In this document: positions 49,301 through 61,830 of the stretch, piece after piece
How the letters are laid out: each line of letters starts with the position of its first letter
How positions within the stretch are numbered: position 1 is the stretch's first letter
Assembly (NCBI GenBank): GCA_019321725.1
Contig: CM033110.1
Span: 1,582,729 to 1,646,728 of the forward strand
From: Paulownia fortunei
Lineage: Eukaryota; Streptophyta; Magnoliopsida; Lamiales; Paulowniaceae
DNA length: 64,000 nt
Reading direction: 5' to 3'
Translations under genes and position numbers: made by a program
The notes under the pieces: model-generated
Databases searched by the model: none
What the model was told of the DNA's origin: nothing
Seen by the model: only the letters and a program-made list of their open reading frames with translations

Positions 49301-51385
49301 AAAAAATCATTCGAACCATATTATACTGTTCGATAAAAATTACGATTTAAAATTTTAAAAATAATATGTATTACCACGGAAGTGCAGCGGCGATTTGAAA
49401 ATTTGAAAATTTGCATCGTAATCACACACGGCCCCTTTTATAAATTATGTAGGTAATAACCTTATTTCTTATTACTTAGTATTATCTATAGTTCAATGGA
49501 TTATTAACCAACTTCAATCAAAATCAAAATCTTAACTTTAACACTCAACAATCCTTATATTACTTAATATTGGTTACAATTATTATTAGTTTCAATTCTG
49601 TAATACAATTTGTACTAAATATGCAGCTTTTGTGATTTTGAAAACTTAGACATTATATTTCTATTTTGAAGACAAATTATTGTTGTTGTTTGGAAATCAT
49701 TTGATTTCAATTTAAATTTTTGCTAATATTTATAAAAAATATTTTTTTGGAATCACATAATTTTTTTTCTTGATTAAATCGTCAAACAACTCGCAATCAC
49801 CCTAAATTGTATATTTGATTTTACTTAGCAAAATTATAATTTAAAATTAATATTTAATAAATCTATATATGATAATTCAATTTGAAATTAATAAAAAAAA
49901 ATTCCAAACCACAACATGATCATCCTTAGTTGCACCTAGTACAAGCGTGAGTGAATTATATCGTGTGTATTTTTTTTCCCCTTTACTCAAGCTTGGTTTG
50001 GAAAATGATATGTTCTTCAATTCGAGTTGATCTAGCTAAAATTAGAAATAGAAATATAAAACAAAATGTGTTGGTTCTAAATTGTAATGAAAATCATAAA
50101 TTTGGATATTATAAGCAAATTATGTTGAGAGGAATTTTCCAAACTTACAAAACTCATGGGAGGCATATGCTAAAAGTTAAAACTTTAGAGGAGGTGAATG
50201 CAAATATTTTATTTTTTCGGTATAAGAGTTTGATTAGATATATCAATGCGACTTTGTTTAAGTTTAAGTGACAGATTTTGTTGCATTAAATGTAGTATGA
50301 TTTCTTAGAAATTTGTTAATTGAAATTAATTTTTGTTTAATATGACGAATGAAGTAATAAATTGATGTCTACAAAATATTTAGCTAAAAATATGATATTT
50401 GATGTATATAAAGGAATTAAAGTGTTAAATTGATACACTACTTTAGAGTTTGGAATTCAAATTAATATCAAATAATTAGTTTAATGATCAATTTTTAATT
50501 TTGTAAACATTACTTATTCCTATACATAGGGGTATTAAAACTTGATAATTTTTGCTTGACTTTTACATCTTATTTACATCTCACTTCAATAGATAAATTT
50601 TCAAGTAAAATTTGTTATAAGGTTGAAAAATAAACGAGACTACTCGATATTCGATTTGAAATCGATAATTAAAAATTTATATGAACTCGATGTGTTGAAT
50701 ATAACAAATCAAATATATTTTCATTCGATAATTTGAAATTCGACTTGACCTCAATTTTGAGTTCGACTAGATAATTAAAAAAATAAAAAAATATATATAA
50801 AAAAATCAAATTATTCAAAATCGGTATATTTGATTCGATTAAAACCCCGATAAAACTTAATTCACTTCACATAACATTCAAAACAAGTGCTCGATTCAAA
50901 ACATTCTTAATTTGAACATACATTTGAGTCAATCACTTCCACAATAAACGATAATCTACCAATATCCATTTTTCTCTATGCAAATAAAGCAATTAATTAT
51001 TAACAGTCACAATCCAATAATAAAAGAGAAACTAAAGAGGAAACATGTCCTAAACCCAAGTGCAAAACCCACTTCCCTTAAAAAAATAGGTCGGAAGAAT
51101 CTGATGATTTAAGACATTCGAAGATTTTACTAGACTCTCGTAGTCCCCCCTTGACGACATTTGACGACAGCAGTTTCTGTCTTAACTCTCCCTTTTTTCC
51201 ACTCTATCTCTAACCTCTTTCTACTTCAAATCTGTACTAGTTCCTACTAGTACTTTCTTTACATCTTACTACATGCTCAAATGAAGTAAAATTCTGCTCA
51301 TATTTTCAAGATTCTTTTTTTTTATTCATTCTACTTTTTTGGCACAGCCCAAGAAAATAGAGTTCAGTTTGGAGATCTGCTCCAA
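45521..51385. other. Intergenic, no gene seen
   Basis: AT-rich. Contains a T-rich tract with GGCGGGGGGAGG near 46080-46135, a long (TA)n run at 46319-46354, a repeat-like segment at 48720-49065 (minus orientation of the AAAATTATAAA type) and another at 50530-50860. No exon with family resemblance. The last 200 bases become pyrimidine-rich and are likely the leader of the glucanase gene. Confidence 0.45.
46318..46354. repeat. (TA)n microsatellite
   Basis: About 18 TA units. Confidence 0.9.
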
Positions 51386-54300
51386 ATGTTTCGCCTTCTG
51401 CTCTTCTTCCTCGTCCTCCTGGTAAGCTCTCTTTATCCTATTTTCTTTTCTTTCTTATTCTTTTTTCGGTTTTTACTAGCTGAGAATAGTTGCCCTGAAA
51501 CTGTGGTATCAGCTTTTTTATTACAAGTGGATAAGCAAACAGTAGTTTTGCTCATTTTTGGCATAATTGGGATAGTTTGAAAATGACTAAAACATCATTT
51601 GAAGTCGGAGGATTTATGTTAATTTATGTTATGGGTCCACACACCTGGCAACAACGATTGGGGTCACCCACAAAAGCAAATAAAAGGGGTTTCTTCTTTT
51701 CTTTGTGGAAAGTGTATTTTTCTTTATTATGAATAAGAGTGTAAAATTGTAAAGGTAAGCTTCCACTCATTGGAGTGTTTATATTAGGAATTACTATTAA
51801 AAAGATTGGAGTATGTCGCAGATTTGTGTGTGTGTGTGTGTGTTGCATGTGAAGTTATAGAACTGTCTGAAATCCCATTTCGTTTCTTGATATTGACATG
51901 TTCTGTTTTTATGTCTAGACTTACTGTTTTCATGAAAAATCAAAAAATAGCCCGCGAGGCAGCTTCTTTGCATGGGACTCGAGTAGTTGAGAAAGGGCCT
52001 CAATGTGAAGTAACTTCATTTTATATGCAGAATGCCACTAGAGCAGGAATTCTTGTTAATAAGTTGGTGATGTGTTGTTTGGAGCATAACTTAATTTTAT
52101 ATCATTTGTTTCTATTCTGTGTTAAACTTAATATCAATTTCATGTCTTGATTTTTCTCTTTTCGAATTTCTCTATTATCATTGTTTTTTTTGTTTGATCG
52201 ATATTTCCATTTGTTTTCACTACTTTCTTTGTTTGTTTGTCTTTCATTTTTTCAAATTTATTAACGATGAATTTTGGAATTTGCTGGATGCTGATATAAC
52301 TCATGTATCAGCTGTTAGGGGCTAGGTCGGATGGGTGGACATTTGGAAATCCTTTAAATGGGAAACTATCAGTGTTTTCATTCTTCAGTCGATTCTGGAG
52401 TGAGTCTGTTGCTCACAGCAGTAAGTTAGCGTATCCTTTCTTTTGCTGCGATTCTCCAATGTCCAATGAGAATGATTTTGCTACATTTTTTTAAGAATCT
52501 CTTGGTTCCCCAAGGCAGGTACTTGCCATTGTATCAGGATCATGCAAACTCAATTTTTTTTCGAGTTTGTGTTGTTACTATTCATATTAAATGGATTTCC
52601 TTTCGCAACACTAGTTCGTTATAGTTTTCAATTGTCATGATTCTCTTTTTATCAAGGTAGAAAAAAAAAAAGGGAATAACCTTATGTTTCCATCTGTATT
52701 AGCACGGAAGACCTGTCACTAATATTTCATGTTTTCTAAGCTTCTTGTGATTTTTTTAGTTTGTGCTATTTCACGTGGTTATTTAGTCATCTAGACATTT
52801 TATTGATGAGGGTAGTTCTTTCATCTAAGGAACCACCGAGCAGCAATTAAATAGCAGAATGTGCTTGCTTTTCTGTGACATGCAAGCTATCATATTCTGA
52901 ATTGTACCGTCAGTCATCATCAATGATTTTTCTAGTACTCCGTTGCCAGTTGCTTCAATCTAGAAATTTGTTACAAAGTTCTTTTTGTTCTGACAAATAG
53001 AATTTGGACAAACAATTACCACGTAATAAATCATTTTGAGTTGTCATTTTCCTAGGTTAACAAGTTTAATGCCACCCTTACATGGTGCTGTTATTAGATT
53101 TCTCGGTCATCCCTAGAAGAAGCAGAATTGTGCCTCTGTTGTTCATCATCCTCTGTTCCAGAATAACAAAATTTTGAGCTTTAGGGACAGTACAACTTTT
53201 GCTTGTATGTCATCCTATTTATGCTTGGAATCTGAATTCTCATTAGTTGTGGATGTAAGTATGTGAATAGCTACACAAGGTGAAATTTTCACTTCCATCT
53301 CCGTTATGAAGTTACCATGAATTCCTCTTAGTTGAAGATTATGCACAAATATATTGAAGGGAGAGCAGATACAGAGAGTGCCATTCACTAACAGATAGGT
53401 GTATGCCGATAAACTTTCTAAGCTATTTTGGCTATGTAAAACAAAAAAAATTATTTAACCTGATTATGGACTCAACAAATAAAGATGCATGCAACTCTAG
53501 TTGTAATGTGATGTTAATGCTATTTTAGCAGATTCATTTATTAGTAGTTATTCATAATCTATCTGCAAAATACAGCAATGCCATGGTTGATTGTAATGTG
53601 AATCCAATGAAGTTACTATCTACTAAGGCTTATGAGATTATTACAGATTGAAAAGAACAAAAATTAGAATAAATAGGTGGTCTAAACATGCTTGTGATAG
53701 AGATGCAAGTGTACCTATAAATATATAGAATGAAAAGTCCCTTCCCTTGTTTTTGTTTGGGTTTATGTAGATATATGCTTATCCGTTAGATCCCAAATAG
53801 GTAAGTGTTGGGGAGAATTCATTCCTCATCGAATGAGCATACGGGTGGCCTGGCTTATAAGCGTTAAGCAAGGGGTCAACCCCTCTCCCTCAAGAGAAGC
53901 CCTTCTTCCCTAAGAGACGCCTTTTCTAAGACAAAACTGTGAGACTCCGGCGGACGCTTGCTCACTCCGTGCCACATCAGTTTGGCACCGTCTGTGGGAA
54001 ATCCCACACCAGCTCCTCACACATACAATCCACCCACCTACTGGGGGTTATGCTGGGGAGGAATTCATCCCACATCGAATGAGCACGCGAGTGGCCTGTG
54101 GCTTATAAGCATTATAACTAAGGGGTTAGCCCCTTCCTCAAGAAGCGCGTTTTCCAGGACAAAACCGTGATACTCCGGCCAAAGTAGACAATACCTATTG
54201 GGCGGACGCTTGACCACTCCGTGCCACATCAATAAGCAAACTGAATTTGTGGTTACCTAGAAAATATGTCTTGACTTGTCCTATGTTTGAGTAGTGTGGT

Positions 54301-56754
54301 TCATGTTATGGAAAATGGACATAAGTACAAGGGCGTTTAAAGAAGATGAAATGACAAAGCTAGGGCTCTACATTTTACTTGCTGGAGTTCACACTTAACT
54401 CGCTAAATGGGATGGACTTCTCTTACTCTGTTTTTTGTGCGTTTCTCCACATACATGTGCAGAAGTTGGGAGATTCGACTTGTCTGGCCCGGTCAGAATG
54501 AGTGCCATCAGTCGTGCTGTAGCAGGTATTTCCTATTGTATCATGATGCATTGCCCTAGGAATCTCCTATCAGTTTGTGTTATTTTACTTCTTTTTCCAC
54601 TCCTGATGTCATACATCCCTTAATTTGTCTAAAATTACTAATCATTTCTCACATTTTCCTTTCCTCAAGAAAATATAGAATTACGATAAGGGTCCAGTTT
54701 TTACAATATCCTATTTTTCCATTGGAACTACTCTGATAAGAAAGCCGTTTTCAGTTTTTTATCTGTTAAATATTTCACCTTTTTGGACGCATTTGGGACT
54801 TAATACCAGTACTCTTACAATATCTCTTTTCATGCTGCATTCAGTGGGTGGGATAGGTGCCAACTGGGGCTCACAATCATCTCATCGCTTGCCGCCTGAT
54901 ACCGTGGTGAGGATGCTAAGAGAGAATGGGATTCAAAAAGTTAAGTTATTTGATGCTGATTATGATACATTAAGAGCTTTGGGCAACTCTGGGATTGAGG
55001 TTATGGTTGGCATTCCCAATGACATGCTTGCATCTTTAGCCAGTAGCCCGAAGGCTGCTGAGAGATGGGTTTCCAAGAATGTTTCCCATCATCTGACCAC
55101 CAACAATGTCATCATCAGGTCAGTCGGTCTGTAGTCTGGTTTGTCCTGTATCATTTCATAATTCTTTGCTTCATCAAGATGAAGAATTCCATTTGAACTA
55201 CTGTGCAAATGCACCTTTTTATACTGTTAACGTCAAATGCTAGATTTTGAGATGACTGCTATAGCAGAAAGTAGCTGTTGCAAGTGTTTAATGAATCGTC
55301 ATCAATCATCATGATCTATTGAGTTGAATCATTATTACACTGTGTAACCCATAGGCCACTATTATATTATTATTACAATTACTATTATTACCATTATTAT
55401 CTTCTCGCTTACCCATTGTGCAACATGCTTTTCGGAGCCATGCTTTTAGATGATTCAAACAACTTACAGGAAATGCTGCTTGGATCCTGAAATTTAGTGA
55501 GAAAAAGAAAAGCGGATTTTGGACTTCCTTTTTTTGTTAGCTTTAGCTCAACTGTTTGTAAATAACCTTTTTAAGTTTTGTGCTGGATATATATAGTTTT
55601 GTAATTTTTCCCATGTAAATGACCTTCCTTTGTGTAGGTATGTAGCTGTTGGGAACGAACCTTTCTTGGCAACATATAATGGAAGTTTTCTGAGAACAAC
55701 TTTTCCCGCTCTGAGAAATGTTCAAGACGCCCTGACAAAAGCAGGCCATAGCAAGATAGTAAAGGTCACTGTCCCCCTCAATGCTGACGTGTACTCAACT
55801 TCAAGTGGCTTGCCGTCTGGGGGTGATTTTCGAGCTGATATCCATGATTTCATGATCCCAATCGTCAAGTCACTGAGTGATAATGGAGCCCCATTTACAG
55901 TCAACATATACCCATTCATAAGCCTTTACACTGATGCTAACTTCCCTGTTGAATATGCCTTTTTCGATGGAAATGCGTCGCCTGTGAATGACGGTGGTAC
56001 TAATTACTACAACATGTTTGATGCCAATCATGATACTCTTGTCTGGGCTTTACAGAAGAATGGGTTTGGAAATTTGCCTATTATAGTTGGCGAAATCGGT
56101 TGGCCCACTGATAGCGATCGAAATGCCAACCTATTGTATGCGCAGCGATTCAACCAAGGCTTCATGGCTCATATATCAGGTGGAAAGGGGACCCCAATGA
56201 GGCCTGGTCCGATCGATGCTTACCTTTTTAGCTTGATTGATGAGGACGAAAAGAGCATTCAACCTGGAAATTTTGAGCGCCACTGGGGAATATTTAGGTA
56301 TGATGGACAACCCAAATACTCACTTAACCTTGCCACCACAAACTCAGGATCTCTTGTCCCAGCAAGAAACATAGTTTATCTGGAACGCAAATGGTGCATC
56401 ATGAAGCCTAATGCAAGACTTGACGATCCCCAGGTTGCCCCTAGCATAAGCTACGCTTGTGGGCTCGCCGACTGCACGTGCCTTGGTTATCAGACGTCTT
56501 GTAGCAATTTGGATGCTCGAGGGAACATTTCTTATGCTTTCAACAGCTACTACCAGAAGAACAGTCAGCTTGATGATGCCTGCAGATTTTCTGGTCTTGG
56601 AACGGTCACAAGAGCTGACCCTTCAGTCGATAATTGCAGGTTCAATATCATGATCAAGGCTTACTATGGTGGTGCAGGAAGGACTTCATTCCGTATTCAG
56701 CAGACAATGGCTTTCGTTCTTAGTCTAACCATCTTTTTATTGACTAATTTGTGA
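51386..56754 (+). CDS. Glucan endo-1,3-beta-glucosidase (GH17) with X8/CBM43 domain and probable GPI anchor
   Basis: Body exons are 54845-55118 and 55638-56754 (AG|G split Arg codon). They encode [20 protein letters not shown] through the GH17 barrel, with acid/base Glu in YVAVGNEPF and nucleophile Glu in VGEIGWPT. Then comes [18 protein letters not shown], and an X8 domain from WCIMKPNA to [14 protein letters not shown] with its cysteines. A C-terminal hydrophobic tail ([15 protein letters not shown]) fits a GPI-attachment signal. It hydrolyses 1,3-beta-glucan (callose) at the wall or plasma membrane, and resembles the Arabidopsis glucosidase 5/6 subgroup. A likely first exon (51386-51421, [12 protein letters not shown]) encodes the start of a signal peptide, but it ends in phase 0 while exon 54845 needs phase 1; a small exon may be missed or one base lost. 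Intron 1 would be about 3.4 kb and contains a TRIM. Confidence 0.9.
51422..54844 (+). other. Putative long first intron of the glucanase gene
   Basis: Starts GTAAGC and ends TGCATTCAG. Several short frames occur (for example 51806-52150 and 52303-52494) without recognisable domains. A 63-base AG/GT-bounded block at 54466-54528 looks exon-like but would introduce a stop if joined after 51421. It holds a TRIM retrotransposon at 53806-54231. Confidence 0.5.
53801..54236 (+). mobile_element. TRIM (terminal-repeat retrotransposon in miniature)
   Basis: Two direct repeats, 53806-53979 (174 bp) and 54051-54231 (181 bp), both start TG(T/C)TGGGGAG and end CCGTGCCACATCA. They flank only 71 bp. The internal part begins GTTTGGCACCGTCTGTGGGA, a primer-binding-site-like sequence common next to plant LTRs, and ends CTGGGGGTTA, a short purine-rich tract. 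Flanks GTAAG (53801-53805) and ATAAG (54232-54236) suit a 5-bp target duplication with one change. No coding capacity. The LTRs differ at many positions, so insertion is old. The open frame crossing it is fortuitous. Confidence 0.85.
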
Positions 56755-58444
56755 TCTCTGACTACGTTTGTGAATAACTATGTTCGCATTAGAGGTGAAA
56801 ACTTTACTTCATTTATTTTTTGTAATGTAGCTGTCTAACATTAGCATTTGCTGGAAATTTGTAGGATTAGAAGAAAATTGCTCCTCATTTTCTATTGCCT
56901 GATCAGTGAAAATTTGGAGTTATTCAGGGTGGCTACTTTATCAATTTGTAACTAGGGTGGGCGTTTGATTTTAGATTTTCGGATTCCAACCCAATTCGAT
57001 CAGGTAAAATCGAATCGGATTGGCTATCGAATAGAATTTTCATGTATTTAGATATTATTTAATATATAATTATCATCCAACTTAAAAGATAACTATTTAA
57101 TAATAATTAATATTTTTATAAATTATTAAATTTTATTTTTTTGTTCATACGATACTCATTTAATATCTATAATTTAAATTTTTTAGTTTTAATTAAATAT
57201 TATAAATTTTAATTAAAATAAAATATTATTCGTCAAGTACTATACAGAATATACATAATACACATATCAAACTTGCCGTTTCTTATAAACATTTGCAATA
57301 ATCTTTATTTAGCAGGACTAAGTGAGTCAAAGTTGAGTCAGTATAGTTTTTTGACGAATAATTCTATTTTGAAAACTTAAATAATTAATCAATTTGGGAA
57401 GGAATTTATTTTCCCTTATTGTGATTCCTTATTAAGATTGAGTTTCTTTGTGAGACATTTCATTTTTTTCTTTGATCAAAAGAACAAATTAGATTGATGA
57501 TCATTATAATTTGTTTCTCTATACATAGTTTATATAGTACAATAATTATGAGAAGAATCTTCACTTTGTGGACTATATGTTAGATATCATACCGCAGAAA
57601 TGACAGATTGATCCCTTTCTTGTTTGTTGTATAATAACAAGAAGTAGAACTATTACGAGAAATGTAAAGCTAAATAAAAGTGAGGTGTAATAATATTATG
57701 ATATTTTTCTAAAAACTACATTCATTATGGTAATTAATGCATTTCTTTTATATATGAGTGACATGAAATTATACTTAAAAGATATTTGAGGTCTAGAATC
57801 AAGGTTAAGGGTGCCAATATGGGTTTCAGACTCATACCACACTCAAAATTACTTAATTAGATTAACTAAATTGTAAGTTGAATATAAGTTGGGTATATTG
57901 CTAATTATTATTCATGCTTCGATGGGTTAAAAGGTAAATTAATTGACTAACAATGAACTTGTTTTTGTTTTTTAAAATTCTGAAGTAAAGAGTTGTTTGA
58001 AGAAAACAAGAAACAAAGTACAAAATAAATTGTTCCATGCAATTAACCATTATTATGATGGAGAATATTCTTATTTTTAGTTTGGAAATTATACAATAAT
58101 ATATTTCTTTGAATTATTTGAATTTTCACTATCTAATGTATAAAATGGGGAATTTGGGGAAAGTTGGTTTTGATGGTAAATTATTGAGCAAGTGTCATAT
58201 GTATAACTACATTAGGAGGCTATAATGCACTGACATTTCAAAAAATCACCCATGCAGTGTTGGATACGGACACGGACCTAGCACGACTCTAACACACGTC
58301 AGACACACAATTTGATGTGTATAGGAATTAAACAAAAAAATACGACACGAAGACTATATGTCATTTAAATTCATTTTATCTCTTTTCTTGAACATTTTGT
58401 TTATAAGGTTATACTTTTTTTTCCTAGTATCATAGTCCACAATC
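56755..58444. other. 3' flank of the glucanase gene and intergenic DNA
   Basis: 3' untranslated region followed by AT-rich sequence. TAGGGTGGGCGTTTG near 56954 resembles a hAT-type end, but no partner end was found. No gene seen. Confidence 0.45.
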
Positions 58445-59446
58445 ATGTTCATTAGGGGTGATCATGGTGCGGTTTTGTAATTTTTTTCACTAATTTCAAA
58501 CCAAATTGTCATGTTCGATTTTGCTAAAATTTAATTTCAAATTGCGATTGTATCATTTAAAATGAAAAATACAATTTTAAGCGGTTGTGGTCGGTTTGGT
58601 AATTATTAACCCATAAAGAGAAACGATTAAGCCAAAAATAAATAAATATATTAGTAGAAAAAACCACTTCAAATAACACCATAACATTAATTTGAAAATA
58701 TTAGCATAGCCTATCTAATACTAACAAATAACTAAATCGTTGTACATAAATTTTAACTCATTTTATATATTATACTTACTCATTTAGTTTTATTTATGTT
58801 ATATAAACTATAATGTGTATGGTAAAAAAAATAGCATAAAAATTCTCATATTTCAAAATGCAAATAGAAAAAAAATATTTGAATATATAAACATCATAAA
58901 CACAAAAAAATTTGAGTATGTACACACACAAAAAAAAAAAAAAATACTTATATTCTTCTTCTTCTATTTCTTGGAAAGAAAAATTGACTCATTCATATGC
59001 TATAAAACTACAATGAAAAAGTAAACAATTGAAAAATAAGTTAAAAAAATCTTGAAAAAATTAAATAAACCAACATTTCTAAAAGAAAAAGAAAATGCTA
59101 AATTTTTTAAAATCAAAATTAAACATAAATTCTCATTGCATTACAACTTGAGATAAATGAAAAATAAAGAAATTTTATGAGAAGTTGATGAGCACATAAA
59201 TGGTTAATTTCATGAAATTTAAACAAATATTACAATTATAAATTAATTATCAAAACTAAAACTAGTATTGATTATTAATAAATATAATATATATATATAT
59301 AGGCGGTGCGATTTGATTTATTCAAACTCCGAACTGTCACCAAACCATATAAGGCGGTGCGGTTTTAATAAAAATTTTAAACAACTGTTCATATACGGTT
59401 TAGTGCGGTCGATTTTTAAATTTTTATGATCACCCTTAATGTTCAT
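58445..59446. mobile_element. Non-autonomous hAT-like element with perfect 8-bp target duplication
   Basis: The element (58453-59438, 986 bp) starts TAGGGGTGATCATGG and ends ATGATCACCCTTA, inverted repeats with one mismatch over about 12 bases. It is flanked on both sides by ATGTTCAT (58445-58452 and 59439-59446), an exact 8-bp duplication typical of hAT insertion. Further subterminal inverted similarity is seen: TGCGGTTTTG on the left, GCGGTGCGG and TGCGGTCGA words on the right. The interior is AT-rich with no transposase-like frame. Confidence 0.85.
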
Positions 59447-60349
59447 AAATGATCTAACACCATCACCAATATGATCATCTTTCTCTCTACACTTGCACCA
59501 ATATTTCTATAAAACGGTAATCAAATAACATACATACATATATGTGCATACTTATATATTAAATATAAAATTAGTATTGGACAGCTATATTCGACCCTTG
59601 TTGTGTCCTAATTTTTTTTAAGAATTATCATGTCTTGTCTCTATTGTATTGTATATGTGTCATTGTGTCAAGTTTTAAAAGTTTTAAGAATTGCCATATC
59701 AAGTGGCAATATTGCATCGTAATTGTCTTGTCGTGTCTATGTCAATGCATCATAGTGAGGAGTTGTTCGCTCTCCTTAATTCTAGGTATAGTACATTGTA
59801 TTTTTCATCCCAAGGTTAGTGAGTTGGTAACTAATTGGAGAAAATAAGTTGCATATTAGACAAACTATTATTAAAATTAAATCCAAAGTATAGATTTATT
59901 GAACTTTGGTTTTGGAGAATTGGATTTCAAAAGGTTAATGACATGTTAGAATGTAACTTGAAAAGTCGTCTTGGTAGAAAATAGAAAACTCGGGTTTGCA
60001 CTCAGTATTCACAAGTCACAACAATATGCAAAACATCATTATGGTCCCTCGAAGTATAGTTATCACTTTAATTTAAAGATTTTGCCACAAAAATCCTAAA
60101 TGGGAATGAAATTATAGGCAAATTCATCGAAGAAATATTTGATTTGACATTCCAAGTAATTTTGCACTTTGTCATACATTTCATCTAGCTACTACCCTCT
60201 TAGATAATATTGCTAGAACCCTTAGTTTACATTTGTATCTTGAATAAGCTAATTCTCTTATGAAAATCCAAGGAGCATTGAAAGATAGAGTTCTACATTC
60301 CAACTTGACTTCTAAACTTATCAAATTTATTGTCAAAATACTTATGAGT
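59447..60349. other. Intergenic, no gene seen
   Basis: AT-rich; short frames at 59635-59847 and 60181-60372 lack any recognisable domain. Confidence 0.4.
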
Positions 60350-61083
60350 GAATATGCTCTTATATTATCCACTAAAAATATTTATTTTGTTGAAAAATAT
60401 TAATTAGTATCAGGACAATCGATGTAGTTTAATTCATACAACCAATAATAATAAATAAAATAATATGAATATTTGTAAGACTATTTATATGAAAACATAT
60501 CAAAGATGTCAAAATATATCATATTTTGATAATAATTAAGATATTAAATGAAATTCAAATATAGTTCACAAGGATCAAAATAATTTTATTTCAACAATTT
60601 CAAGAATTTTATTTTGCTTCAAGGAAACTAAAAAATGGATAGGAGAAAGATTGGACGAAAATCAAGAAGAGTAATTTAAAAGTCATTTAGTAATTGATTA
60701 TTATTAATTTTATGAACACTAATTTGTAATACCATTATGTAGTGATGAAATTTTGGACCTACGTGATTATTTGTGTAGTTATTTTTTAGGTACCGTTATT
60801 TATATCTTAGATTAGTTTAATTGCATTATTGCATATAATGCACACAATATATGTAATCTAATGCATTTGGCTAATGATAAATTTATGTGTTCATATAATT
60901 AATTTATTAATATTGAGTAATTAGAGCCAACTTTTTTTAATTATGAGTATTTTTTATCACAAATTAGATAAAAAAAAATTATAAATTCCGTTAGTGGTTC
61001 AATCTACATGCAACAATTTTCTTTTACGAAAAGAAAATTCAATTTTAATGTGCAAGTCTCATGCATTTATGTTATTATGCATA
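60350..61083 (+). repeat. Diverged direct duplication, copy 1
   Basis: Aligns by eye with 63060-63930 over most of its length. Shared stretches include ACTATTTATATGAAAACATA, ATTAGTTTAATTGCA and GCATATAATGCACACAA, with insertions and many substitutions between. The two copies are in the same orientation, about 2.7 kb apart. Confidence 0.8.
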
Positions 61084-61203
61084 TTTACACTTCTAATTAT
61101 CACATAAGTAGAAAATGTAAAATAGCTTGAGGTTATAATTTATAAATTAAAATGGTCTACTTTCCTAATAAATATAGTACAGTTTGAAATAGGGGAAAAG
61201 AAC

Positions 61204-61830
61204 ATGTATCATTTAATTCCATATCAAAATGAAGAAAAGTTTTCAGGACAACAACAAAATATTGTGGTTCCTCTAGTAGAAATAACAAACCCACCGGTGC
61301 AACCAAAGTACAATTTGTCTCTACAAGAACGGTTGGAGGGTTGGATAGTGTACAATATTCTACATATTAATCATATTTATTATTCTTCGCTAGTGGAGAA
61401 AATATTAATATAGGAATAATATTATTGACCAAAAATCATTTTGTAAAATACTATGTCCATGAGAAGGTCTCCAGCAACTTCCGTTCGTTAAATTAGGAAG
61501 GCGGATGCGGTGCTTGCAAAGGTAAATACCGAAATTTTTCAGTTAATTTCTTTTATGACCTAAAAAAATATTACTTGTAATCTGTTATAGAAATTATGTA
61601 TTTTTTTTCTCACGGCAGTGCTAATATTTTATAATTTGTATTTTTTTGTTGTAGGAGATAATCGAAAAAGAACAAAATATTAAATTATATCTTCAGGAAG
61701 CATATTCCAATTTTCACTTTTTTCATGATGAGGGTGAAAGGCAAAGAATTACAAATCATATTGACTTCTCGTGCAACAAGAAACAAGATGGAAGGTATAA
61801 TTATAGTTTGAACAACCCAATCGCAAAATT
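61204..61830 (+). other. Possible decayed gene fragment
   Basis: A stretch with an exon-like look. There is a 69-residue frame from 61204, then a block ending GCAAAG|GTAAAT (about 61521), and after an AT-rich 130-bp gap an acceptor TTGTTGTAG (about 61655) followed by a frame starting EIIEKEQNIKLYLQEAY. The family is not recognised, and a stop lies within the first block when joined. Could be a pseudogene or chance. Confidence 0.25.

Noticed and set aside
51806..52150. Frame with [18 protein letters not shown] inside the glucanase intron
   Set aside because: Starts in a GT repeat, no known domain, no clean splice links to the glucanase exons; possible but unsupported.
53958..54170. 70-residue frame near 54 kb
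   Set aside because: Lies entirely within the TRIM element.
54466..54528. 63-base AG/GT-bounded block as an extra glucanase exon
   Set aside because: Joining it after 51421 gives an early stop and does not correct the phase.
56954..56990. TAGGGTGGGCGTTTG as the left end of a hAT element
   Set aside because: No matching inverted end or duplicated flank within the following few kb.
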